IMG/VR virus record: IMGVR_UViG_3300025112_000120
Location: 1 to 29,367 of that record
Strand: one strand, 5' to 3'
Length of the DNA: 29,367 nucleotides
Origin: a virus
Shown here: positions 7,868 to 14,094 of the stretch, piece after piece
Layout of the letters: each line of letters opens with the position of its first letter
Position numbering within the stretch: position 1 is the stretch's first letter
Notes under the pieces: model-generated
Databases searched by the model: none
What the model was told of the DNA's origin: nothing
Seen by the model: the letters and a program-made list of their open reading frames with translations, nothing else
Made by a program: the position numbers and the translations under genes

Positions 7868-8810
7868 CACAAATTCTATTCATTGTGGCATGTAAATCGT
7901 CCCAGTTGAACACCCCGAAGCCATCCTGATTCATCATACGAATAATCTCGGTTTTATTATACTCATATTCAAAATTATCCAATGAATAATGCACCTTCTC
8001 GCGACACTGCAACGAAAGCGCGGGGGCATACAGTTGCATCAATTTATAGTTCTCTATAATTACATCTCTATACTCCAAAACGTTGGTGAAAAATTTAGCT
8101 TTTGAATCGCTCTTCAGGCAAAAATCAAAAATCTCCTGCAAAGACGCGTCCTTATCTTCCCTAAGAAATTTCAAGTTTTTTGAAATACTTTTTAGGCCAG
8201 CGCGGGGAACTCCCTTGAGATTATCAGAGGGATCGCCGGCCATTGCTCTAGCCATAGCAAAATTGCGAGGATGAATATCAAAATCCTCCACTATATTCAG
8301 CTTAGTGTGAACCTTTTTTTGAATGGGACGAAACAAAACTGTTTCATCATCGCAGAGTTGGAGGAAATCTTTGTCGCTAGAGATAATAACCTTTTGCCAT
8401 CCCTTAAATTGTTCGACTTGGGTAGCATAGGCAATAACATCATCGGCCTCAACCTCATCGAATCGAAGTTGAACGACAGGCAATTCATTAAGATATTCCA
8501 TCAGACGCAGCTGCTGCCACGCCATGTTGGCGCGTTGCTGCTCGTCGGTGAGGTCGGTCTGTCGATTGACTCGGATGGGCTTTCGGCCCTCCTTATAGTT
8601 CTTGTTTTGCTCGCGTCTCTTACGGCTGCCGCCGGGGCCGTCCCAGATGATCATCACAGTGTCGGGCTTAATGTCGCGACAGAGCTTCTGTAAGATGCCT
8701 AGGAAGCCTTTTAAGCCACCGATGGGCTGTCCGTGGACCGAGAGGCTGGGGTTGACGATAAAGGCCCTGAAATAGGCGTTGAGCGCGTCGACAATCATTA
8801 CGCGTTTCAT
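7845..8810 (-). CDS. 5'-3' exonuclease / flap endonuclease (FEN, T4 RNase H-like)
   Basis: A 321-aa PIN/FEN-family nuclease, likely for removing RNA primers and flaps from Okazaki fragments. Metal-binding acidic residues follow the family order: D8 in MIVDALN, D57 in IIWDGPGG, E121/D123/D124 in EADDVIAY, D146/D148 in SSDKDFLQL and D193/D196 in AGDPSDNLKG. The helix-hairpin-helix-type segment GVPRAGLKSISK follows. The basic KRREQNKNYKEGRK stretch matches the arch region. The gene overlaps the deaminase stop by 4 nt (ATGA), so it is translationally coupled to it. In bacteria this activity is fused to DNA polymerase I; here it is encoded separately from the family A polymerase at 14091-15278. 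Confidence 0.9.
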   Translation of the reverse strand: MKRVMIVDALNAYFRAFIVNPSLSVHGQPIGGLKGFLGILQKLCRDIKPDTVMIIWDGPGGSRKRREQNKNYKEGRKPIRVNRQTDLTDEQQRANMAWQQLRLMEYLNELPVVQLRFDEVEADDVIAYATQVEQFKGWQKVIISSDKDFLQLCDDETVLFRPIQKKVHTKLNIVEDFDIHPRNFAMARAMAGDPSDNLKGVPRAGLKSISKNLKFLREDKDASLQEIFDFCLKSDSKAKFFTNVLEYRDVIIENYKLMQLYAPALSLQCREKVHYSLDNFEYEYNKTEIIRMMNQDGFGVFNWDDLHATMNRICVDKALRR

Positions 8811-9190
8811 AGACGCATGCTCTCAATCTTACCATGCTCGTTGGTATAGTAGACGCGACGCACACCCACATGACGCATGGCGGCTTCGCACATAGGACAG
8901 GGCTTGCTGATGCGAGCCTCTCCTTCTCTGTTGATACGGGCGACGTAAACGTCTGACCCCCGTGTAGTCGAGCGGGCCATCCCTAGAATGGCACCCAACT
9001 CTGCGTGGAGGGTAGCCTCGCCATGACCCTCTCGGCGAAATCTTGCACCGAAACTACAATGTCGGTGCTTATTGCAGGAAATACTACGAACGGAGCTACC
9101 CTTTACAAGGACGGCTCCGTGTCTAAACTTTCCATAATTCGATTGTTCCGCCACTCTCTTGGCGAACTCTATATATCTCTGGTTCTTCAC
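8807..9190 (-). CDS. dCMP/cytidine deaminase-family enzyme
   Basis: A 127-aa zinc-dependent deaminase, most likely converting dCMP to dUMP for dTMP synthesis. The zinc ligands and catalytic Glu are in HAELGAI (H62, E64), and the two cysteines are in PCPMC (C98, C101). It is shorter than T4 dCMP deaminase (about 190 aa), and it lacks an obvious allosteric region, so another cytosine-compound substrate is possible. The start is GTG at 9190 with GGGGAG five nt upstream. It is the first gene of the operon running through exonuclease, helicase, ribonucleotide reductase and co-chaperonin, and it follows promoter P2. Confidence 0.85.
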   Translation of the reverse strand: MKNQRYIEFAKRVAEQSNYGKFRHGAVLVKGSSVRSISCNKHRHCSFGARFRREGHGEATLHAELGAILGMARSTTRGSDVYVARINREGEARISKPCPMCEAAMRHVGVRRVYYTNEHGKIESMRL

Positions 9191-9207
9191 TGTCTCCCCT
9201 AATGTAT

Positions 9208-9240
9208 GAAGCTCCTATGAGTATACCTCACAGGAGCTTC
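9208..9240. repeat. 14-bp-arm palindrome overlapping promoter P2
   Basis: GAAGCTCCTATGAG, TATAC, CTCACAGGAGCTTC: arms of 14 bp pair at 13 positions around a 5-nt centre. It covers the -10 box of P2 and most of the spacer. As DNA it is a good candidate operator. As RNA read through from the upstream ParB-like gene it would be a stable hairpin at the end of that transcript. No U-run follows, so it is not a standard terminator. Confidence 0.75.
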
Positions 9241-9248
9241 GAAGTCAA
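9220..9248 (-). promoter_or_regulatory. sigma70-like promoter P2 (TTGACT-17-TATACT)
   Basis: TTGACT (9248-9243) and TATACT (9225-9220) are 17 bp apart on the minus strand. The predicted start near 9213 would leave a leader of about 22 nt containing the GGGGAG ribosome binding site of the deaminase. As in P1, the -35 is preceded by CCC and the -10 is TATACT. It should drive the deaminase to co-chaperonin operon. Confidence 0.82.
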
Positions 9249-9263
9249 GGGTTTAGTTTGAGC

Positions 9264-10145
9264 TTATGCCGTTTTGGTCTTGTTTCCGAGAGCATTGCCG
9301 ATGGCTGTCAAATATTGTAGTGTCCGGACGGCTCCGAGCTTTTTTAAATCGATCATGGCAAAAGTTCCGATTTGAGCCGTAGGGTTGTTTAACATAGTCG
9401 CGGCCCAGCGATGATGCCCATCCAATATATGACCCTCCATGGAGGCATAAGCGCCGAGCATGCCACCCGCGACGCCATTAATAGCCATCCCCAAAGCCTT
9501 GGGCAAAAGAATATTGGTCTGTGTGGGGATCCCCTTCGCCGCCGCGAACTGGCCCTGCCTTACAATTCCGAGATCATCGTCTTTAGGGTCCCCATCTTTC
9601 TCGGCATGGCCTCCTGTCATAAAGGCTTTGGCCTCCTCTGAGTCCATTCCTATAAAACTATTGGGGCCCGGTGCATCCGCGCGCTCTATCATATCGACGT
9701 TGTACTTGCCGCCGGGCTTTAACGCATCCTCCACATCTTTAACATCTCCAACCGCATCGTCGGGACCCGGAAGAAAAGGCATTTCGCTTTTGGGGAGACC
9801 CTTATCGGGAATTTTTGCACCAATGGCGGCGGCGCGCTTGGCAAACACTTCGGGGCCCCCGATAGAAGCGACCCATTTTTTCAGTTTTTCGAAGTCACTG
9901 GGGTAGTCTCCCTGTGCAGCCTGTAACTGTTTAAACAAATCGCCGCCTCGAAGTAGCTCATTTATTACTTGCAAGGCTAATTCTGGCTTTCCGTCAAATA
10001 CTTTAAAACTTGTTTGATCCGTTATCTGCAATCCTGATGCGGGCGACGCGGCCTGGTTGGAGGGGGGGTCCTCCTCTTCAGCTAGATACCTGCGCCAGTT
10101 CTCCATAATTAACTGGTGGCTGTTATAACGGGAATATTTGCTCAT
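9264..10145 (-). CDS. putative capsid-targeted protein with ParB-like DGHHR motif
   Basis: A 293-aa protein. Residues 10-23 (HQLIMENWRRYLAE) match the N-terminus of the 199-aa protein at 3107-3706 position for position, including [LI]-x-E at 13-15 and 21-23, the gp21-type prohead protease consensus. Near residues 238-246 it has HILDGHHRW, the signature of the ParB/sulfiredoxin-fold nucleotide-binding motif. The middle is Gly/Pro/Asp-rich. A ParB-like protein delivered in the capsid could act on host or phage DNA or nucleotides after ejection; this is inference. ATG at 10145 is chosen over the GTG one codon upstream because it aligns with the paralogous N-terminus. GAGGAG lies 8 nt upstream, and a late motif lies 26 nt upstream. 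Confidence 0.75.
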   Translation of the reverse strand: MSKYSRYNSHQLIMENWRRYLAEEEDPPSNQAASPASGLQITDQTSFKVFDGKPELALQVINELLRGGDLFKQLQAAQGDYPSDFEKLKKWVASIGGPEVFAKRAAAIGAKIPDKGLPKSEMPFLPGPDDAVGDVKDVEDALKPGGKYNVDMIERADAPGPNSFIGMDSEEAKAFMTGGHAEKDGDPKDDDLGIVRQGQFAAAKGIPTQTNILLPKALGMAINGVAGGMLGAYASMEGHILDGHHRWAATMLNNPTAQIGTFAMIDLKKLGAVRTLQYLTAIGNALGNKTKTA

Positions 10146-10171
10146 CACTGTTTCTCCTCGTGGACGTATAA

Positions 10172-10179
10172 TAAATAGT
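10172..10179 (-). promoter_or_regulatory. ACTATTTA putative late promoter motif
   Basis: GACTATTTATTATAC starts one base after the uvsX stop codon and 26 nt before the ATG of the ParB-like gene. It shares the GACTATTTAT core and following AT-rich bases with the site at 3728-3735, and lies in the same place relative to a gene with the same N-terminal motif. Confidence 0.55.
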
Positions 10180-10180
10180 C

Positions 10181-11302
10181 TTATTTGCTATCTACGTCGT
10201 AGAAATCTTCAGCGCTGCCCTCGCGCGTGTCGAACTTACGAATAATCTCTTCATCCATAATCTCAAGCACTCGGTTCTTAAACTTCTTGTCTTCCAATTT
10301 AGAAGTCCAATGAGCGCTCTGGAATTTCTCTTCAGTGCCGTCCTTGTAGACTAGGGAGAACCATGCGCCTGCTTGCTTGAGATTGTCGGAGCCCTTGATA
10401 GCTTCGAGCCAACTCTCTTGATCCTGAATGCCCACAGCGTCGGTGCCCCACAGAATCTTGAAGGCACAGTTGCGCCCCTGCGTTCCGAAGCGGGACTTCT
10501 CAAGTTTAACCTTAACCTCGGAGCCAATGCGGAAACCACTCTCATCCTCGATGAAAGCAGACTTCGCCTTGCGGCCGGTGAGCCACACCCGTAGAGAATA
10601 TACATAATGCATAGCCTTGCCGCCGGGGGTGATGAACGGAGTCGTCATTGCGACGATGCGTGCGTTCGGTCCCTGTGGGATATTAGTCTTCAACTGGTTG
10701 AGAACCAGGAAGGCAGACTTGGTATTCGCGATGGGGATAGTTAACTTAGACATTCCCTTTGACAGAATGCGTGCCTTCATAGCCATGGTGGACTGAGGAT
10801 TGAAGTCTCCTTCCACATCCGTAATGGTTGGGGTCATAGCCAGCGAGTCCCAGATGAACAAGGTTCTTTCGGCCCCGGACTTCAAAACGTTTTCAATGGT
10901 TTCCAACACATGCTCAACGGACTGGGCCTGAACATAGATAAGTTCATCTATGTCGCACCCGGCGCGCTCAAGAAAGCCCGGGTCAATTGCTGACTCGGAG
11001 TCCATATAGATAACGGTCATTCCCATCTTCTGGGCATTGCCGGCAATCTGTGCGGCCATGAACGATTTGCCAGTTGACTCCAGACCGGCAATCTCTGTGA
11101 ACTTACCGATGGGAATGCCGCCAAGCTGGCCCCTACAAACAATAGAATCCAGCCAGCGCGAGCCAGTTGGGATCCATTCTTTTACTTCTGTTGGGTTAGC
11201 TTTGTTTAAATTGTGGGCTACCTCCAGGCCCGAGGTCTTATTGATAAGAGTTCTTAAGCCGTCAATTGAAATCTTGCCGGCTTTTGATTTACTCTTCGCC
11301 AT
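10181..11302 (-). CDS. uvsX: RecA/UvsX-type recombinase
   Basis: A 373-aa ATP-dependent strand-exchange protein for recombination-dependent replication and repair. Walker A is GLESTGKS (residues 73-80). The catalytic Glu region is YMDSESAID (about 99-107), and Walker B is TLFIWDSLA near residue 150. The segment after QLKTNIPQG (about 205) matches the DNA-binding loop region. The Walker A sequence is closer to bacterial RecA (GPESSGKT) than to the GPSKSFKS that I recall for T4 UvsX, so it could be named RecA or UvsX. The start is ATG with AAAGGAAA as ribosome binding site. It lies with SSB in one block, as expected for functional partners. Confidence 0.93.
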   Translation of the reverse strand: MAKSKSKAGKISIDGLRTLINKTSGLEVAHNLNKANPTEVKEWIPTGSRWLDSIVCRGQLGGIPIGKFTEIAGLESTGKSFMAAQIAGNAQKMGMTVIYMDSESAIDPGFLERAGCDIDELIYVQAQSVEHVLETIENVLKSGAERTLFIWDSLAMTPTITDVEGDFNPQSTMAMKARILSKGMSKLTIPIANTKSAFLVLNQLKTNIPQGPNARIVAMTTPFITPGGKAMHYVYSLRVWLTGRKAKSAFIEDESGFRIGSEVKVKLEKSRFGTQGRNCAFKILWGTDAVGIQDQESWLEAIKGSDNLKQAGAWFSLVYKDGTEEKFQSAHWTSKLEDKKFKNRVLEIMDEEIIRKFDTREGSAEDFYDVDSK

Positions 11303-11327
11303 TGAATCCGTTTCCTTTCTGTATTCT

Positions 11328-11813
11328 TCAAGCTAGCGTAAGAGTGCCAGCGTTGGTCTGAATTACAATATCAAAGCCGGCAACGAAAGAATCAGCCGCA
11401 GTCCCGAGCTGATATAGCTCGCCCGCAAGAACCTTGACGTTTGAAGAAATCTCACAGGTGCCGCGCTTATGATCATGTCGCTCCGTAGAAATGGTGAGCA
11501 AATCATATTGATAAGCTTCCTGTTGAATCTTCTCGGCGAGATAGTCTTCAAACCAATCGGCTCGATCATAGTCCTCCAACAGTCCTTCGTCTCGCATTGT
11601 ACCCAGAATATCTTCTTCATAACGCGATAATACCGTGATACCCGGCGTGGCCAAAAGGGCCGCTAGCATTCCAACTGTGTCGGTGTCCCTCAGGGCACCC
11701 TCAATATAGTCGTCAGAAATGTGCCACACTTCTGCGCTATCTTCATAGTTGAGATACACATAATCATCCGATCCCACATTCAACTCTTTTAATGTTTCTA
11801 CAATGTTTTCCAC
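11328..11813 (-). CDS. conserved hypothetical acidic protein next to uvsX
   Basis: A 161-aa acidic, soluble protein with no recognised domain. Distinctive stretches are YVYLNYEDSAEVWHISDDYI near the N-terminus, a central DWFEDYLAEKIQQEAY, and a C-terminal strand-rich half ending IQTNAGTLTLA. I recall similar proteins beside uvsX in marine T4-like phages, without a function. It starts at GTG (11813) behind an AAGGA site. Its leader carries hairpin copy 1, and the gene follows the Hc1-like gene in the same direction. Location between SSB and UvsX suggests a replication or recombination accessory role, but nothing in the sequence shows it. Confidence 0.8.
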   Translation of the reverse strand: MENIVETLKELNVGSDDYVYLNYEDSAEVWHISDDYIEGALRDTDTVGMLAALLATPGITVLSRYEEDILGTMRDEGLLEDYDRADWFEDYLAEKIQQEAYQYDLLTISTERHDHKRGTCEISSNVKVLAGELYQLGTAADSFVAGFDIVIQTNAGTLTLA

Positions 11814-11831
11814 TTTTTTTCCTTTTTAATT

Positions 11832-11860
11832 TGAGACCCCTGTATCCCCGGGCCTCCCTG
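11832..11860 (-). ncRNA. conserved leader hairpin, copy 1
   Basis: On the minus strand the RNA reads CAGGGAGGCCC, then GGGGATACAG, then GGGTCTCA. GAGGCCC can pair with GGGUCUC (7 bp, one G-U). It lies 18 nt before the GTG of the 161-aa gene and matches copy 2 at nearly every base. No U-run follows, so it is not an intrinsic terminator. It may be a translational operator, a processing site or a protein-binding element. Confidence 0.6.
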
Positions 11861-11873
11861 CGGCTGTCAGAGT

Positions 11874-12062
11874 TTAACCCGAATTCTTGGTCTCTTGGAC
11901 CTCGGTACGGAGTTCCTGTGCTAACGTCTTTACTTCCTGCATTGCCTTACGAACACGGGTTCCAGCAGCATTGTTTCCGTTGCTGAAGAACTTGTCGTGA
12001 TCGTCCCGAGTTTCCTCAAGAATGGTAATCAGTTGTTCTAGACGGCTTGTATCAGTAGTCAT
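11874..12062 (-). CDS. small Hc1 (histone H1-like) family protein
   Basis: A 62-aa, almost entirely helical protein. Residues 24-57 (FFSNGNNAAGTRVRK, MQEVKTLAQELRTEVQE) match the helical core of the Hc1-type nucleoid proteins known from chlamydiae and Bacteroidetes, which have the KGNKAAGTRVRK pattern. The lysine-rich C-terminal tail that condenses DNA in chlamydial Hc1 is absent; the protein ends ETKNSG. It may therefore modulate or bind rather than compact DNA. The ATG at 12062 has an AAAGGAAG ribosome binding site. It lies directly downstream of the SSB gene, with a conserved RNA hairpin in the 59-nt gap. Confidence 0.7.
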   Translation of the reverse strand: MTTDTSRLEQLITILEETRDDHDKFFSNGNNAAGTRVRKAMQEVKTLAQELRTEVQETKNSG

Positions 12063-12080
12063 AACTCTTCCTTTCTATTG

Positions 12081-12110
12081 TGAGACCCCTGGTAACCCTA
12101 GGCCTCCCTG
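12081..12110 (-). ncRNA. conserved leader hairpin, copy 2
   Basis: On the minus strand the RNA reads CAGGGAGGCCTAGGG, TTACC, AGGGGTCTCA. GAGGCCU can pair with GGGGUCUC, using G-U pairs where copy 1 has G-C, so the fold is kept although bases differ. It lies between the SSB stop and the Hc1-like start, 18 nt before the ATG and just upstream of the AAAGGAAG site. Confidence 0.6.
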
Positions 12111-12121
12111 TGGGGGGGATA

Positions 12122-12892
12122 TTAAAGAGCGCCTAGCTCTGCGAAAGCCGCATCAACAGCGTTAGCTTCGCCATCTGTGGTCTTTCCATACTTCTCGGTT
12201 TCGCTACTAACCGTCTCGGGATCATCAACCTGTGCGTTAACGAAAGTGTCGAGAATAGTCTGGACATCACTGGTCGCCTTTCGCTCGAACAATCCAGTGA
12301 AATCTGGAATGCTGTCAAGAAGCTCTGCGCACTTCTCAGGCGTCAGGTCCTCGCAGAGCGGGGACGATCGGCGTCGAGGCACGAGCTTTGTCTGGGGGAA
12401 GGAAGCGCCCGGAGGCTTTCCGTAGGTCATCTGCAGGTCGGTACCCGTCTCGGTGTCGGTGATATCACCATACTCCGGATTAAGCACGAGCGTTAGGAGG
12501 TTCTCGTAGGCAGTCTTGCCGTAACCCCACACACGCACGCCCTTCTCTTCTTCACCGCGGACCATCACGGGGCTGAAGAAGCGCTGTCGCACGAAGAGAG
12601 ACTTTGCAGTCTTCTTGCTGTGGTCGTCGTTGTTGTCGACTCCCTCGCGCCACAGCTGTGAGGCGAACTCACATACAGGACACTCGTCGCTGTAGTTGCG
12701 CTTGGGACACAGAAAGCCGCCCTTCTCGATGTTGTAGTGAAACCACATCTCCTTGAAGGGATCGCCGTCTGCCGTCGGAACGATTCGAATAGTCTGGTCC
12801 CCGTCGTCGGGGCGCCAAAAAGTGTCATTTGAGTTACCGTCTCCACGTAGTGACGAGAGCTTTTCTCTCATCTTGTCTAAATTAATACCCAT
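12122..12892 (-). CDS. gp32: single-stranded DNA-binding protein, T4 gp32-like
   Basis: A 256-aa protein that would coat single-stranded DNA at the fork and coordinate UvsX and the polymerase. The N-terminal part (FWRPDDGDQTIRIVPTAD) begins the OB-fold. A zinc ribbon is formed by H52, C62, C71 and C74 (LCPKRNYSDECPVC), matching the H-C-C-C layout of T4 gp32. The conserved KSLFVRQRFFSPVMVRG core strand follows. The C-terminal 50 residues are acidic and probably disordered, as in SSBs that recruit partners by their tails. ATG is preceded by AAGGAG. Promoter P3 inside the upstream gene could give it extra transcription. Confidence 0.88.
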   Translation of the reverse strand: MGINLDKMREKLSSLRGDGNSNDTFWRPDDGDQTIRIVPTADGDPFKEMWFHYNIEKGGFLCPKRNYSDECPVCEFASQLWREGVDNNDDHSKKTAKSLFVRQRFFSPVMVRGEEEKGVRVWGYGKTAYENLLTLVLNPEYGDITDTETGTDLQMTYGKPPGASFPQTKLVPRRRSSPLCEDLTPEKCAELLDSIPDFTGLFERKATSDVQTILDTFVNAQVDDPETVSSETEKYGKTTDGEANAVDAAFAELGAL

Positions 12893-12925
12893 TTTTTATC
12901 TCCTTATAGTTGGGCTAAAGTACGA

Positions 12926-13777
12926 TCAGCCAATATCCTGATCGTCTAGTAGTTCTATGAACGATTGTACCATAGATGAATACTTAATGCAATAGCAATA
13001 TTTTTGGTCATAGCTTGTTTCAAAAACACCATATGAAATATTAACATCGTCGGCGACTTGCGCCTTAACATAGTCCGTAATTTTACGGAACAGGCTACCG
13101 TCTTGTTTCAAGTCCTCATCCCCAATACCATAATAGTATACCACATCCCTCGGCCGTGTCAAGCTATAAAACCATTTTTCTTTTTCTTCATCAACGTCAA
13201 GGATCCCCAATGTCGCAATGCGGCTAACGGAGGCAGGCTCAATAAAATTACCAATAACAGGGGCGCTGTTCATAAAAACATTAACCATGTGGAGGGTGTT
13301 AACAATAGCCTGATTGAGTATATTATAGTAACCACGAATCGGCACGTCGCCAATCCCCCTTTCCAAGAGGACATTATCTACCAAATAGATACGCTCTAAG
13401 AGCCCAGAGCGGGCATATTCCTGAAGCACGTTGCGCACTACACGCTCTTGTTTTTTCTGTACCTCGCTTGCTAGTGTCAGATCCGGCTGGATATAAAGAA
13501 CAGTGAGTCGGTTATTCTTAATTTGTTCTAATAATCTAAGCACCCCACCCGAGATTTGACTTACACCGCAGACCACTATGCACACCTCCTCATCCGCAAA
13601 GTTTAATTTGCGCTTGAGAGAAGGAAAATGTTTATCGTATTCCTCATGACTGTTTCTTTGTTTGATAGTAATATCTGCACTTTTATGGGTATCAATGCTA
13701 TAGGTGGTATACTGAGGGTATTTAGAAAACACCTGGGCTACATTGGTTCCGGGGGTGCCTAGGCCCAAAATTATCAT
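12926..13777 (-). CDS. FtsZ/tubulin-superfamily-like protein with degenerate GTP loop
   Basis: A 283-aa protein that follows the FtsZ layout. Strand 1 and loop 1 are MIILGLGTPGTNV (FtsZ: GVGGGGGNAV); YSIDTHKSAD stands where FtsZ has NTDAQAL. VCGVSQISGG (residues 70-78) replaces the tubulin signature GGGTGSG. Helix and strand LTVLYIQPDLTLASEVQKK and IYLVDNVLLE match FtsZ VGVVTKPF and VIPNDKLL. A C-terminal DDVNISYGVFE and YCYCIKYSS match FtsZ ANIIFGAVID and VTVIATG. The signature loop has lost its glycines, so GTP hydrolysis and polymerisation may be lost. ATG at 13777 is chosen over 13792 because it gives an ATGA overlap with the upstream stop and has AGAGGA just before it. Superfamily assignment is by pattern only. 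Confidence 0.62.
   Translation of the reverse strand: MIILGLGTPGTNVAQVFSKYPQYTTYSIDTHKSADITIKQRNSHEEYDKHFPSLKRKLNFADEEVCIVVCGVSQISGGVLRLLEQIKNNRLTVLYIQPDLTLASEVQKKQERVVRNVLQEYARSGLLERIYLVDNVLLERGIGDVPIRGYYNILNQAIVNTLHMVNVFMNSAPVIGNFIEPASVSRIATLGILDVDEEKEKWFYSLTRPRDVVYYYGIGDEDLKQDGSLFRKITDYVKAQVADDVNISYGVFETSYDQKYCYCIKYSSMVQSFIELLDDQDIG
13135..13162 (-). promoter_or_regulatory. sigma70-like promoter P3 (TTGACA-16-TATACT)
   Basis: TTGACA (13162-13157) and TATACT (13140-13135) are 16 bp apart inside the FtsZ-like coding region. A transcript starting near 13128 would have a leader of about 235 nt before the SSB ATG. The -10 is identical to those of P1 and P2, which makes chance less likely. Confidence 0.6.
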
Positions 13778-14094
13778 TCTTCCTCTACCCATCCCAAAAT
13801 CATGCCCATATCAAAGCCACCCCTGCTTACGCGCTTTGAGATGCGCGCGGCCTTAATGGCGCCCGGAGTAATCCCCTCACGGTCGCATATAAAAGTCAAA
13901 ACTTCAAGAATATCTGCGGCTTCTTCTGCCGAGGGGTTCTCCACAAATTCTTGGACCTCTTCCCGAAGCTTCATAAGTCCATATCCACGCAATTCACCGC
14001 CTGGGCTGGCGCGATAAACTTCGCACACTTTTCCGTCGGCTTCAATTATTTCCGGAATTCGATCTCGAACAAGTTTATAATAATGCTTTTTCAT
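13774..14094 (-). CDS. MazG-like / PRA-PH superfamily nucleotide pyrophosphohydrolase
   Basis: A 106-aa all-alpha pyrophosphohydrolase. The N-terminal YYKLVRDRIPEII is the signature of a phosphoribosyl-ATP pyrophosphohydrolase-like branch. The metal-binding pattern EExxE (E45, E46, E49) and ExxD (E58, D61) is in LREEVQEF and EEAADILE. Likely substrates are noncanonical or excess (d)NTPs, or an alarmone-like nucleotide; this cannot be told from sequence. It overlaps the polymerase gene upstream and the FtsZ-like gene downstream by 4 nt each (ATGA), so the three are translationally coupled. Confidence 0.82.
   Translation of the reverse strand: MKKHYYKLVRDRIPEIIEADGKVCEVYRASPGGELRGYGLMKLREEVQEFVENPSAEEAADILEVLTFICDREGITPGAIKAARISKRVSRGGFDMGMILGWVEEE

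Noticed and set aside
9208-9240. The P2 palindrome as a rho-independent terminator
   Set aside because: No T-run follows on either strand, and it overlaps a near-perfect promoter.
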